Numbered from the stretch's first letter, positions 49,133 to 58,641 are shown. The stretch: DNA of 64,000 nucleotides from Kineosporia corallincola (GCF_018499875.1 NZ_JAHBAY010000016.1:150673-214672), one strand, 5' to 3'. A program made the numbers and translations. The notes: generated by a model not told the origin, from the sequence alone.

Positions 49133-51433
49133 CTACCTGCTGAGGAACGAGGTCGTGCGCCCGCTGGTGGCGACGGCCGTGATCTGCCGTCCCGCCAGCG
49201 CCCCGGTGGCCTTCACCGCGACCGGCGTCATCGAGCCCTTGGCCGTGCCGTCGGCCAGGTTGCCGTAGGTGTTGGTGGTGCCCCAGCAGGCGGCCGTGCC
49301 GTCGGTGGCGACCGCGCAGCCGGTGGCCGAGTACGGGCCGCCCTCGACGTAGCCGGTGGTCACCCGGGTCACGGACTTGCCGGCCAGCGCGCCGGTGGTG
49401 TCGACCGCGACCGGGTACTGCCGGTTGTTCGTGGCGTCGTTACCGAGCGGGCCGTAGTTGTTGTAACCCCAGCAGTACGCCCTGCCGTCGGCGACGGCGC
49501 AGGTGGAGTAGCTGTGCGAGTCGATGTCGGTGACGGTCTTGCCGGCCAGGCCGTCGGCCGCCTGGTACACGGCCACCGGGAGCGAGCTGTTCGCCGTGGA
49601 GTTGTTGCCCAGCGCGCCGTAGGAGCCGTAGCCCCAGCAGTACGCCTTGCCGTCGGCGATCACGCAGTTCTGCACGAAGCCGGAGCTGAGCCGGGTGACG
49701 GTCTTGTCTTTCAGCACGCCCGCCGTGGACACCGCGACCGGCAGCGGGCTGTCGTTGGTGGTGCCGTTCCCGAGCTGGCCCCACAGGTTCTCGCCCCAGC
49801 AGTACACCTGGCCCTCGGCCAGCGCGCAGGTGTGGTTGCCCATGGTGCTGACCGACGTGACCGTCTTCCCGGCCAGCAGGCCGCTGGTCGAGACCGCCAC
49901 CGGCACCCGGCTGTTCGTGGTGGTGCCGTTGCCGAGCTGGCCCTTGGCGTTGTTGCCCCAGCAGTAGGCGTTTCCGTCGGCGACGGCGCAGGTCTGGTGG
50001 ATGCCCGCCTCGACGTCGGTCACGGTCCGGCCCGTCAGCAGGCCACCGACGAGCAGCGGGGTGGTGCTGGTCGTGGTGGTGCCGTCGCCCAGCTGACCGT
50101 CGGTGTTGCCGCCCCAGCAGTACAGCTTGCCGGTCGCCACGGCGCAGGTGGCGTACTCGCCGACCGAGATGTCGCTGATCGTGGCCGGGTCGAGCGTGGA
50201 GCCGGCCGGGCCGGCGGTGGAGGTGGAGACGGCGGTGGCCGTGGCGTGCGCGGTGGTGTCGGTGGCCCCGGTGAGCAGCTGCCCGTAGCCGTTGTAACCG
50301 GCTGTGGTGAGGTCACTTCCGGCCACACCGGTGGACGTCGGAGCCGGAGTCGCGGTGGCCGCGGGGGTCGGGGTGGTGGCCGCGACGGGGGTGGTGGGGG
50401 TGCCGGTCGCGGTGGTGGCCGGTTCGGTGGACGCTGGGACGTCGGTCGCCGGGGTCGCGGGAGTCGTGGACGTCGTCGCGGTGGGGGTGGTGGGGGCGAT
50501 CGTGACCGGCGGGGTGACCGGGGCCTGCGTCGATCCGGTGGTCGGCGTGGTGGTGGGTGCGGTGGTCGGCTCGGTGGTCGCGGGGGCGGTGGTCACCGCG
50601 GGCGTGGGCGCGGCAGGGGTGGTGGCCGTGGTTGTGGCAGTGGTTGTGGCAGTGGGCGTGACGGTGGGTGTGGTCGGGCCGGCGGACGGGGTGATGACGA
50701 CGGCCCGGGGCGTGACCGACACCGTGCCGGAACTGCTCCCGGTGCCGGCCGCGTTCACCGATGCCACCGAGACCCGGTACGTGGCACCGTTCTTCAGCCC
50801 GGACACGGTGGCGCCGGCCCGGTCGGTGCGCACCTGCACGGCACTGCCGCCGGAGACCGGGGCGTACGACAGCAGGTACCCGGTGACCGGCGAGCCGCCG
50901 GTGTCGGCCGGGGCGTTCCAGGAGGCGGTGAAGCTGCCGTCGCCCGGCTGGGCGGACAAGGCGGTGGGAGCGGCGGCCACGGTGTAGGGGGTGGCCGACA
51001 CCGCGGCCGAGGCCGGGCCGGTGCCCGCCGAGTTCGTGGCCGCCACGGTGATCGCGTACGCGGTGCCGTTGACCAGCCCGGTCAGCGCGGCCGAGCGCCC
51101 GCTGACCGTGGTGGTGCGGGCCGTGCCCCCGGCCGGCGTGTAGGTGACGGTGTAGCCGGTGATCGCGCGCGCCGACGACGGCGCCGGCCAGGTGAGGTCG
51201 ACGCGCCGGTCGCCCGGCGTCGCGCTCGGCCCGCCGACCTGCCCGGGGCGCTGTGCGGCGGACGCCTGGGCGATCGCCTCGCTGATCGCGTCGAACAGGT
51301 CCGACAGCCAGGAACTCGAGCGGTACCCCTGATCGGCCGTCGCGGCGGACGCGGACCCGGCCGACAGGAGGGTCGTTCCGGTGGCGAGCGTGACGACGAG
51401 GGCGGCAGCGGCAAGTGACCGTCGATAGCGCAT
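49133..51433 (-). CDS. secreted FN3 plus RCC1-propeller protein (766 aa)
   Basis: Signal peptide (MRYRRSLAAAALVVTLATGTTLLSAGSASA). Two fibronectin type III domains (about 65-155 and 156-250), then a Thr/Pro/Ala linker of about 130 residues (250-380). The rest is an RCC1-like seven-bladed propeller. Six blades carry the repeat CAVADGxxYCWGxNxxGQLGNGT; a degenerate first blade is GYNGYGQLLTG. Each full blade has two cysteines, fitting extracellular disulfides. There is no cell-wall sorting signal. Such proteins bind polysaccharide or protein partners; no catalytic residues are visible. It converges with cutC, seven bases apart. Confidence 0.85.
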   Translation of the reverse strand: MRYRRSLAAAALVVTLATGTTLLSAGSASAATADQGYRSSSWLSDLFDAISEAIAQASAAQRPGQVGGPSATPGDRRVDLTWPAPSSARAITGYTVTYTPAGGTARTTTVSGRSAALTGLVNGTAYAITVAATNSAGTGPASAAVSATPYTVAAAPTALSAQPGDGSFTASWNAPADTGGSPVTGYLLSYAPVSGGSAVQVRTDRAGATVSGLKNGATYRVSVASVNAAGTGSSSGTVSVTPRAVVITPSAGPTTPTVTPTATTTATTTATTPAAPTPAVTTAPATTEPTTAPTTTPTTGSTQAPVTPPVTIAPTTPTATTSTTPATPATDVPASTEPATTATGTPTTPVAATTPTPAATATPAPTSTGVAGSDLTTAGYNGYGQLLTGATDTTAHATATAVSTSTAGPAGSTLDPATISDISVGEYATCAVATGKLYCWGGNTDGQLGDGTTTTSTTPLLVGGLLTGRTVTDVEAGIHQTCAVADGNAYCWGNNAKGQLGNGTTTNSRVPVAVSTSGLLAGKTVTSVSTMGNHTCALAEGQVYCWGENLWGQLGNGTTNDSPLPVAVSTAGVLKDKTVTRLSSGFVQNCVIADGKAYCWGYGSYGALGNNSTANSSLPVAVYQAADGLAGKTVTDIDSHSYSTCAVADGRAYCWGYNNYGPLGNDATNNRQYPVAVDTTGALAGKSVTRVTTGYVEGGPYSATGCAVATDGTAACWGTTNTYGNLADGTAKGSMTPVAVKATGALAGRQITAVATSGRTTSFLSR

Positions 51434-51574
51434 GGGGTAGTGCTCCCGAACCTGAAGGTGCCCGGGCTGACCCCGGTTGAAGGTTTTACCTGAGAGTAGT
51501 CATTCCATAGCGCTACGTAATGAGACTGTCCGGGTGAAGCCCGCCGGTGGTGAGCACGGTGAGAGCATGACGCC

Positions 51575-52522
51575 ATGAGCGACCGCAACCACCGCATCGC
51601 CGTTCTCGTGCTGGAGGGGGCCAAGCCGCTCGACGTCGGCATCCCCGCGCAGGTGTTCGCCAGCCGTCCGACGATGCCCTACGAGGTGCGGGTCTGCGGT
51701 GCCGCGCCGGGCCTGGTGACCGGCGGCGACGGGCTGTCGTACCACGTGGCCGAGGGGCTGGAGGCGCTGGAGCACGCCGACACCGTCTTCATCCCCGGCT
51801 ACCGCGACCCGGCCACCACCGCGCCACCGGCGTCCGTCGTCGGTGCCCTGCTGGCCGCCCGCGAGCGCGGCACCCGGCTGGCCGCCATCAGCACCGGCGC
51901 GTTCACGCTGGCCGCGACCGGTCTGCTGGACGGGCGCCGGGCCACCACGCACTGGCACTACACCAGGGTGCTGGCGGAACGGCATCCACTGATCAAGGTG
52001 GACGAGAACGTGCTGTTCGTGGACGATGGCGAGGTGCTGACGTCGGCGGGTGCGGCGTCCGGCATCGACCTGTGCCTGCACCTGGTGCGCACCGATCACG
52101 GTGTGGCGCTGTCGAACGAGGTGGCCCGGCGGGTGGTGGCGGCGCCGTTCCGCAGTGGTGGCCAGGCGCAGTACCTGCCGTGCGTCGTCCCCGAACAGGT
52201 GGGCGAGCTGTTCGCCGGCACCCGGCAGTGGGCGCTGGAGCGCCTGGCCGGCCCCCTGACCCTCGACGACCTGGCACGTCACGCCGGGGTCTCGGTGCGC
52301 ACCTTCTCCCGCCGGTTCACCGAGGCCACCGGCCACACCCCGATGCGCTGGGTGCTGCGTGCCCGCATCGACGCCGCCCGCGAGCTGCTGGAGCGCTCCG
52401 ACCTGGGCGTCGAGGAGGTCGCCGCCCGGGTCGGGCTGGGCACGGGATCGAACCTGCGCCTGCACTTCCACCGGATCCTCGGCACCTCGCCCACCGAGTA
52501 CCGGCACACGTTCTCCGCCTGA
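51575..52522 (+). CDS. GlxA-family AraC-type transcriptional regulator (315 aa)
   Basis: N-terminal DJ-1/PfpI-like domain (residues 1-190) with the nucleophile-elbow region AAISTGAFTLAATGLLDGRRATTHW; the usual Cys there is Ser. The C-terminal AraC DNA-binding domain has two helix-turn-helices (LTLDDLARHAGVSVRTFSRRFTEATG and GVEEVAARVGLGTGSNLRLHFHRILG). It is likely to sense a small metabolite. The target is unknown; its upstream region of 141 bp separates it from the divergent secreted protein gene, which could be a target. Confidence 0.92.
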   Translation: MSDRNHRIAVLVLEGAKPLDVGIPAQVFASRPTMPYEVRVCGAAPGLVTGGDGLSYHVAEGLEALEHADTVFIPGYRDPATTAPPASVVGALLAARERGTRLAAISTGAFTLAATGLLDGRRATTHWHYTRVLAERHPLIKVDENVLFVDDGEVLTSAGAASGIDLCLHLVRTDHGVALSNEVARRVVAAPFRSGGQAQYLPCVVPEQVGELFAGTRQWALERLAGPLTLDDLARHAGVSVRTFSRRFTEATGHTPMRWVLRARIDAARELLERSDLGVEEVAARVGLGTGSNLRLHFHRILGTSPTEYRHTFSA

Positions 52523-52669
52523 GCCGCCCTCCCGGACCGCCGCTCCCACGCGGGCGTTCGAGAGCGCGCACGGCCCGCCCGGCGGGTGAGGGCCCGTTCA
52601 CCGCACGGATCGGCGTGCCCCGGCCGAACTCGCCCGCGCCCGGTCCCGGTCGTGCCAGCATCACCACAC

Positions 52670-53518
52670 ATGACCGTTCGCCTGCGCCGATCCGTTCTGC
52701 CGCTCGCCGCCCTGGTGTTCCTGCCGGCGGTCCCGGCCTGGGCCGCGCCCGTCTCGTCGTCCACCGTTGTGGTGCGGGGACAGTCGCTGACCTACACGGC
52801 CGCCGCGGGGCAGGCCAACCGGCTCACCGTGACCCTGGCCGCGACCGACTCGCAGTACGAGTACGTGTACACGCTGGACGACGTGCACCCGATCGCCGTG
52901 GAGGCGGGGCCCTGCACCCACCCGGTGGCGAAGGACCTCACCAGAGTCGTCTGCACGCTGGAGATCTCGGACGACACCGACCCGACCTTCGTGGGCAAGT
53001 TCTACCTCGGCGACCGGGACGACACCCTCCGGTTCGTCAACCCGTCCGGGCAGGGGTTCTACGCCAGCCAGTTCTGGCTGGGCGCGGGCGACGACCGGGC
53101 GGTCACCCGGCAGGACGACGACGGCCCGGACGGCACCTCGGTGTACGGCCAGGACGGTGACGACACGATCGAGACCGGCCAGGGCGGCGACCTCAGCTTC
53201 CTCTTCGGCGGCAACGGCGACGACACGATCCGGGTGCACGGCCCGGGTGACGCCGGCCCGGCGTCGGGCGGCAACGGTGACGACCGGCTGTACGCCTACG
53301 CCGGGGCGGTGACCTTCTCCGGCGACGCGGGCGACGACCTGATCGAGGGCGGGGACGGCGACGACCTGCTGCACGGGGGCAAGGGGAACGACCGGATCCG
53401 GGGACGTCGCGGCGCTGACCGGATCTACGGCAACAGCGGGAACGACGAACTGCACGGCGGCCTGGGCAAGGACCTGCTCTCCGGCGGCCCGGGCCGGGAC
53501 GTCGTGGTCCAGCGCTGA
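52670..53518 (+). CDS. secreted protein with RTX-type calcium-binding repeats (282 aa)
   Basis: Signal peptide from the ATG at 52670 (MTVRLRRSVLPLAALVFLPAVPAWA); upstream frame is non-coding. The first 130 residues are beta-rich with two cysteines (GPCTH, VVCTLE). From residue 160 there are repeated nonapeptides of the type GGNGDDTI, GGDGDDLLHGGKGNDRI and GNSGNDELHGG, which form calcium-loaded beta-rolls. No protease or lipase domain is present, so it may be a surface or matrix protein. Confidence 0.85.
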   Translation: MTVRLRRSVLPLAALVFLPAVPAWAAPVSSSTVVVRGQSLTYTAAAGQANRLTVTLAATDSQYEYVYTLDDVHPIAVEAGPCTHPVAKDLTRVVCTLEISDDTDPTFVGKFYLGDRDDTLRFVNPSGQGFYASQFWLGAGDDRAVTRQDDDGPDGTSVYGQDGDDTIETGQGGDLSFLFGGNGDDTIRVHGPGDAGPASGGNGDDRLYAYAGAVTFSGDAGDDLIEGGDGDDLLHGGKGNDRIRGRRGADRIYGNSGNDELHGGLGKDLLSGGPGRDVVVQR

Positions 53519-53541
53519 AAAAGGCCGCCGGCCGGAGTCGT

Positions 53542-54195
53542 TCAGGGCCACAGGCGGTGCCGGCGCCAGCTCTCGCCGTCGCGCAGGTACTCCAGCCGCA
53601 CGTGCTCGCGGTCGGTGTCGCCCTGCCAGAACTCCACCCGGCCGGCCCGCAGGGTGTACAGGGTCCAGGCCGGTTCCACGAGATCCGGCTGCTGTCGCAC
53701 CCTTTCGCGGCTCTCCCGGACCGCCCGGGTCAGCTCACCGGTCTGGTCCAGCGGCCGGCTCTGCCGTCCGAGCAGCGCCTCGGCGCGTGAGACGGCGGGC
53801 CGGGCGAGGAAGTCGGCGGCGCTGTCGGCGGCCGGGGCGGGGCTCACCGGGCCGCGCACCCGCATCTGCCGGGCCTGCTCACGCCAGTGGAAGGTGAGGG
53901 CCGCCGCCGGGTGGGCCGCCAGGTCGTGCCCCTTCGGGCTGCCCGCGTGAACGGCGAACTGCCAGCCGTTCTCGTCCACGTTCTTCAGAATCAGCACGCG
54001 CGCCGAGGGATCGCCGTCGGTGCCGACCGTCGAGAGCGTCATGGCGTGCGGCTCCCGCACCCCGGCGCCGGCGGCCAGGTGCAGCCACTGCCCGAACAGG
54101 ACCTCGGGCCGCTCCGGCGCCCGGTCCGGGTCGAACACCGGCAGGTCGCCCTGGAACACCGTGAGACCGCGCAGGAACTGCCTCATCTCCGTCAT
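53542..54195 (-). CDS. pyridoxamine 5'-phosphate oxidase-like flavoprotein (217 aa)
   Basis: FMN-binding split-barrel of the PdxH group. Motifs: SARVLILKNVDENGWQFAVHAGSPKGHDLAAHPAAALTFHW, the FMN/PLP contact RQMRVRG, and the C-terminal dimerisation region GESWRRHRLWP. These and the length fit PdxH, which oxidises PNP/PMP to PLP with O2. Some residues of the usual ASxQS motif differ (GRQSRP), so a related substrate is possible. ATG at 54195; the longer frame to 54516 overlaps the gap promoter region and is unlikely. Confidence 0.82.
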   Translation of the reverse strand: MTEMRQFLRGLTVFQGDLPVFDPDRAPERPEVLFGQWLHLAAGAGVREPHAMTLSTVGTDGDPSARVLILKNVDENGWQFAVHAGSPKGHDLAAHPAAALTFHWREQARQMRVRGPVSPAPAADSAADFLARPAVSRAEALLGRQSRPLDQTGELTRAVRESRERVRQQPDLVEPAWTLYTLRAGRVEFWQGDTDREHVRLEYLRDGESWRRHRLWP

Positions 54196-54370
54196 GCGGC
54201 GAGACCATAACCGATGGCCCGACCTGCCGGGGACCTGGCGGGATCCTTGCGGGGATTGGCAAAAGCGATGGCGAGATGTTTGCGCATACTGGCATTCAGG
54301 CCACTGTTGCTGACTGGAGCGATTCCAGAGAATGGCTTCCGGATCTGGACGCAGCAGGAGAGGAGTCGTC

Positions 54371-55366
54371 ATGACCCGCATCGCCGTCAACGGGTTCGGC
54401 CGGATCGGCCGTAACACCCTGCGTGCTCTGCTGGAGCGCGACAGCAAGCTCGACGTGGTCGCGGTCAACGACCTGACCGCCCCGCAGACCCTGGCCCACC
54501 TGCTGAAGTACGACACCTCGCTGGGGCGCCTGAACCAGCCGGTCCGGCTCGACGACGGTCACCTGCTGGTGGCCGGCCGGCGGATCCGGGTGCTGGCCGA
54601 GCGCGACCCGGCCGACCTGCCCTGGGCCGAGCTCGACGTGGACGTGGTGCTGGAGTCGACCGGCCGCTTCACCCGGGCCGAGGCGGCCCGGGCGCACCTG
54701 ACCGCCGGGGCGAAAAGGGTTCTGGTCAGCGCTCCTTCGGACGGTGCCGACGTGACCCTGGCCTACGGCGTGAACACCGCCGCCTACGACCCGGCGCGGC
54801 ACCGCATCGTCTCCAGCGCGTCGTGCACCACCAACGCGCTGGCCCCGCTGGCGTCCGTGCTCGACGACCTGGCCGGCATCGAGCACGGTTTCATGACCAC
54901 CGTGCACGCCTACACCCAGGAGCAGAACCTCCAGGACGGCCCGCACCGCGACCTGCGCCGGGCCCGGGCCGCCGGGGTGAACATCGTGCCCACCACCACC
55001 GGCGCCGCCAAGGCGATCGGCAAGGTGCTGCCCGGGCTCGACGGCCGGCTGTCCGGCGACTCGATCCGGGTGCCGGTGCCGGTCGGCTCGATCGTCGAGC
55101 TGAACACGGCCGTGCGGCAGGATGTCTCGCGTGAGGACGTGCTGGCCGCCTACCGCGCCGCGGCCGGCGGCCCGCTGAGGGGCGTGCTGGAGTACGCGGA
55201 CGAGCCGCTGGTCTCCAGCGACATCACCGGCAATCCCGCCTCGGCCGTCTTCGACGCGGCCCTGACCCGGGTCGACGGGCGGCACGTCAAGGTCGTCGCC
55301 TGGTACGACAACGAGTGGGGCTTCTCGCACCGCGTGGTCGACACGCTGGAGCTGCTCACGGCCTGA
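54371..55366 (+). CDS. gap: glyceraldehyde-3-phosphate dehydrogenase, type I (331 aa)
   Basis: N-terminal NAD motif AVNGFGRIGRNTLRAL; catalytic Cys in SSASCTTNALAPL; phosphate-site residues in VNIVPTTTGAAKAIGKVLPGLDGRL; C-terminal WYDNEWGFSHRVVD. The length is standard. The ATG at 54371 has AGGAG five bases upstream. It is alone, without pgk or tpi, so it may be a second or gluconeogenic isozyme. A perfect 15-bp hairpin follows. Confidence 0.95.
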   Translation: MTRIAVNGFGRIGRNTLRALLERDSKLDVVAVNDLTAPQTLAHLLKYDTSLGRLNQPVRLDDGHLLVAGRRIRVLAERDPADLPWAELDVDVVLESTGRFTRAEAARAHLTAGAKRVLVSAPSDGADVTLAYGVNTAAYDPARHRIVSSASCTTNALAPLASVLDDLAGIEHGFMTTVHAYTQEQNLQDGPHRDLRRARAAGVNIVPTTTGAAKAIGKVLPGLDGRLSGDSIRVPVPVGSIVELNTAVRQDVSREDVLAAYRAAAGGPLRGVLEYADEPLVSSDITGNPASAVFDAALTRVDGRHVKVVAWYDNEWGFSHRVVDTLELLTA

Positions 55367-55381
55367 GGCCGGTCCGGAACA

Positions 55382-55429
55382 CGTGGGGACGACGGGGAGC
55401 TGTTGGCGCGGCGTCCCGTCGTCCCCACG
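55382..55429. terminator. hairpin terminator between gap and convergent gene
   Basis: Perfect 15-bp stem CGTGGGGACGACGGG/CCCGTCGTCCCCACG with an 18-base loop. It lies 16 bp after the gap stop and 29 bp before the stop of the PLDc_N gene. It shares the GGACGACG core with other hairpins here. Confidence 0.85.
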
Positions 55430-55457
55430 GCACCACCGGATGCCCCGGCCACGTGGG

Positions 55458-55853
55458 CTACTCCTGCCCGCGCAGCTTCTGCTCGCGCTCGCGCAGGCTG
55501 TCTTCCCAGCGCCGCAGCGCCTCCTCGTGCTCCCGGTCGACGCGCTCGGTGTCGCGGCGCAGCTGCTCGTCGATCGCGGCGGCGGCCTGCCGGTGGTCGG
55601 CCGGTCGCTCGTACTCCGGGAAACCCGCGGTGCACGTGGAGCGCCAGGGCACCGAACCGCCCTGGTACGCCGAGGCCGGCGGGCGGCCGGCCACCAGCCA
55701 GGCGATCGGCCCGATGATCGGGAAGAACAGGATGAGCAGCAGCCACCAGCCCTTCTGGAGGTTGCGCACCAGCAGCGAGTCGGTCTGGATGCAGTCGATC
55801 AGGCAGAAGATGAGCAGGCCCAGCTCGACGACGACGGGCAGGAACCGGATCAC
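55458..55853 (-). CDS. PLDc_N-domain membrane protein (131 aa)
   Basis: Two membrane helices (FLPVVVELGLLIFCLIDCI and KGWWLLLILFFPIIGPIAWLVAG) with the motif between them typical of the phospholipase D N-terminal domain family. A cytosolic charged coiled-coil tail follows (residues 85-131, DEQLRRDTERVDREHEEALRRWED). No catalytic PLD domain is present. These small proteins are common in actinobacteria; their function is not known. Confidence 0.85.
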   Translation of the reverse strand: MIRFLPVVVELGLLIFCLIDCIQTDSLLVRNLQKGWWLLLILFFPIIGPIAWLVAGRPPASAYQGGSVPWRSTCTAGFPEYERPADHRQAAAAIDEQLRRDTERVDREHEEALRRWEDSLREREQKLRGQE

Positions 55854-56083
55854 GGGTCATCTCCTCGGGACGGGGCCCGGGAGCCGGGCCACGGCGGATG
55901 ATCATAGCTTTCGCACAGCTGGGCGGGTTCCCGGTTCTCCCGTCGTTCACCCGGCCGGGGGCCGGTGATCGACGGTGGCCGACCGGGCGTGACGCCGGGC
56001 AACTGCGGTGCTGGGGCATCGCGTACGCACAGCACCGGGCGAGAGGTGGGGCGGGGCACAGCCATCACCTAGACTTGGCAGCC

Positions 56084-57868
56084 ATGTCGCGGCAAGCGCT
56101 TTCCCGTCCAAAGTCCCCTGGTTCCGGCGAACTGGTCGACGGTGCGCACCCCGTGCGCTCGCTGGTCGGGCTCCTGGCGCGCCGTCCCGGGCGGATGTCG
56201 GTGGCGATCGGGAGCTTCGTGCTCAAGGAGATCCCGATGTGGATGCTCCCGGTGATCACCGCGGCGATCATCGACCAGGTCTCGCAGCACGGGTCGACCC
56301 GCACGGTGCTGGGCTGGCTCGGCCTGGCCGTGCTCCTGCTCGCCCAGAACTACCCGAACCACCTCGTGTACACCCGCAATTTCATGATCGTGGTGCGGGA
56401 CACCGGCGCCGAGCTGCGCAACGTGCTGGCGGCCCGGCTCCAGGTGCTGTCGATCGGGTTCCACGCCCGCTCCACCTCGGCCGTGGTGCAGAACAAGGTG
56501 GTGCGCGACGTCGAGAACATCGAGCTGATGCTCCAGCAGGTCACGCATCCGCTGCTGTCGGCCACGATGGTGGTGACGGGCGCGGCCGTGATGACCGGGA
56601 TCATGGTGCCGCAGTTCCTGCCGGTGTACCTGCTCACCGTGCCGCTGGCCCTGCTGATCCGGCAGACCGTGGCCCGCCGTTCCCGGGCCCGCAACGAGCA
56701 GTTCCGGCGCGAGATGGAGGGCCTGTCGGCCCGGGTCGGCGAGATGGCCTCGCTGATCCCGGTGACCCGGGCCCACGGGCTGGAACGCACCGCCCAGGAC
56801 CGGGTGGCGTTCGGTGTCGACCGGGTGCGCCGCGAGGCGCTGCGGCTCGACATGCTGAACGGGCACACCGCCTCGATGTCGTGGGTCACCATGCAGCTGC
56901 TCGGCGTGGTCTGCCTGGCGCTGGCCGCGGTGTTCTCCCTGACCGGCACCCTGGCGATCGGCCCGGGCGACGTGGTGCTGCTGTCCACCTACTTCACCCT
57001 GCTCACCCAGGGGCTGATCCAGCTGCTCGGCCTGCTGCCGGTGGCGGCGCGGGGCGTGGAGTCGGTGCGCTCGATCGCCGAGGTGCTCGCCGAACCCGAC
57101 CTGGAGCAGAACGAGGGCCGTCGCCCGGTGCACTCGGTGACGGGAAAGCTCACGCTGCAAGAGGTCTCGCACCGGCACCCGGGCGCGGTGGTGGACTCGC
57201 TGCACGGCATCGACCTGGACGTCCGGCCGGGGGAGACGGTCGCGTTCGTCGGGCCCTCCGGCGCCGGCAAGTCCACGGTGCTGAACCTGGTGCTCGGCTT
57301 CATCCGCCCCACCAGCGGCCGCATCCTGCTCGACGGCTCCGACATGCAGGAGCTCGACCTGCGCACGGTGCGGCGGTTCGTGTCGGTGGTGCCGCAGGAG
57401 CCGGTGCTGTTCGAGGGCAGCATCCGCGACAACGTCACCTACGGCCTCGACGACGTGCCGGACGAGCAGGTGCGCCAGGCCCTGCGCGACGCCCAGGCCC
57501 TCGACATCGTCGAGAACCAGCCGCAGGGCTGGGACACCGTGGTGGGTGAGCGCGGCGCCCGGCTGTCCGGAGGTCAGCGCCAGCGCATCGCGATCGCCCG
57601 CGCGCTCATCCGCAACCCCCGCATCCTGCTGCTCGACGAGGCCACCAGCGCCCTCGACCCGGAGTCGGAATCGCAGGTGAAGCAGGCCCTCTCGCAGTTG
57701 ATGGGCGGCTGCACCACGCTGGTGGTGGCGCACCGCCTCTCGACCATCCGGCAGGCCGACCGGATCGTGGTGCTGGAGAACGGCCGGATCACCGAGATCG
57801 GGCGGCACGACGAGCTGCTCGCCCACGGCGGCCGCTACGCCGCGCTGCACGCGGCCCAGGCGGGCTGA
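56084..57868 (+). CDS. ABC exporter, fused membrane and ATPase domains (594 aa)
   Basis: Residues about 30-320 are a six-helix type IV exporter domain (TMD). Residues 350-590 are the nucleotide-binding domain: Walker A GPSGAGKS, Q-loop VVPQEPVLF, signature LSGGQRQRIAIARALI, Walker B ILLLDEATSALD, and the H-loop His in VVAHRLSTI. It works as a homodimer or with an absent partner. The ATG at 56084 lacks a ribosome-binding site; TAGACT nine bases upstream could be a -10 box of a leaderless transcript. The next gene follows by three bases. Substrate unknown; multidrug or lipid export is usual. Confidence 0.92.
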   Translation: MSRQALSRPKSPGSGELVDGAHPVRSLVGLLARRPGRMSVAIGSFVLKEIPMWMLPVITAAIIDQVSQHGSTRTVLGWLGLAVLLLAQNYPNHLVYTRNFMIVVRDTGAELRNVLAARLQVLSIGFHARSTSAVVQNKVVRDVENIELMLQQVTHPLLSATMVVTGAAVMTGIMVPQFLPVYLLTVPLALLIRQTVARRSRARNEQFRREMEGLSARVGEMASLIPVTRAHGLERTAQDRVAFGVDRVRREALRLDMLNGHTASMSWVTMQLLGVVCLALAAVFSLTGTLAIGPGDVVLLSTYFTLLTQGLIQLLGLLPVAARGVESVRSIAEVLAEPDLEQNEGRRPVHSVTGKLTLQEVSHRHPGAVVDSLHGIDLDVRPGETVAFVGPSGAGKSTVLNLVLGFIRPTSGRILLDGSDMQELDLRTVRRFVSVVPQEPVLFEGSIRDNVTYGLDDVPDEQVRQALRDAQALDIVENQPQGWDTVVGERGARLSGGQRQRIAIARALIRNPRILLLDEATSALDPESESQVKQALSQLMGGCTTLVVAHRLSTIRQADRIVVLENGRITEIGRHDELLAHGGRYAALHAAQAG

Positions 57869-57871
57869 GCG

Positions 57872-58594
57872 GTGCCGGGGGACAGGGCGGTGCTGAGCAA
57901 CGCGGAGGTGCCGGTGGACGACGGGGTGCCGGTGGACGACGTGGTGCGGGTCTTCGGGCAGGAGACCCGGGCGATGGCGGCGGCGCTCGCGGCCCTGCCG
58001 GTGAGGGGCTGGGACGCCCCCACGCGGTGCGATCCGTGGACCGTGCGGGAGCTGGTGGGCCACGTGGTGACGGTGATCGGGCGGGTTCCCGGCATGGTCG
58101 CGGCCCCGGGCGCCGTGACCGCGGACACCACGGCCGTCACCTACTACCGTGCTGACGAGCGGTTCAGTCCCCGGGCCAACCAGGAACGGGTACGGACGGC
58201 GTCGGCCCGGGCGAGCGTGCCCGGAGCTGGAAACGGTGAGCTGGAAAGGGTTTCCGCTGAGGTGGTGCGGGCCTGCGCCGCACAGCCGGCCGGCCGGGTG
58301 GTGCTCACCCGGCACGGTGACGCGATGCTGCTGAGCGAGTTCATGGTCACCCGGGTGTTCGAGGTGGCGGTGCACGGTCTCGACGTCGCCGACGCCGTGG
58401 GCCGCCCGGCCTGGCTCACCGGCGCGGCGTCCGGGGTGGTGCTCGGGCTGCTCTTCGACGACCCGGCCGCGGCGGTGGCCCTGGGGTGGGCGCCGGACGA
58501 GCTGGTGCGGCGGGCCACCGGCCGGGCCCCACTCACCCGGGCCGGGCGGGAGCACCTGGCCGGGTGCGGTCTGCGAGGGCTGGCGCTGGGATGA
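57872..58594 (+). CDS. mycothiol-dependent maleylpyruvate isomerase-family protein (240 aa)
   Basis: DinB-like four-helix fold. The N-terminal part has the motif WDAPTRCDPWTVRELVGHVV with the first metal His. The other His is in VFEVAVHGLDVADAVG. These are the metal ligands of this family. Members use mycothiol for isomerisation, dechlorination or S-transfer. GTG start, three bases after the ABC exporter stop, so the two are probably coexpressed. Substrate unknown. Confidence 0.82.
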   Translation: MPGDRAVLSNAEVPVDDGVPVDDVVRVFGQETRAMAAALAALPVRGWDAPTRCDPWTVRELVGHVVTVIGRVPGMVAAPGAVTADTTAVTYYRADERFSPRANQERVRTASARASVPGAGNGELERVSAEVVRACAAQPAGRVVLTRHGDAMLLSEFMVTRVFEVAVHGLDVADAVGRPAWLTGAASGVVLGLLFDDPAAAVALGWAPDELVRRATGRAPLTRAGREHLAGCGLRGLALG

Positions 58595-58641
58595 ATGACG
58601 GACGACGGTGAGGTGGATCGGGCTCCTCGTCGTCCATCATT
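58594..58641. terminator. hairpin terminator between convergent genes
   Basis: Fourteen-base arms (58594-58607 with 58628-58641) with one mismatch, followed by a T run on the plus strand. Its left arm holds the GGACGACG core. It overlaps the stop codons of both convergent genes. Confidence 0.8.

Noticed and set aside
56069..58555. Minus-strand open frame of 828 codons opposite the ABC exporter
   Set aside because: A shadow frame created by high GC at third positions; the ABC gene on the plus strand has all nucleotide-binding motifs.
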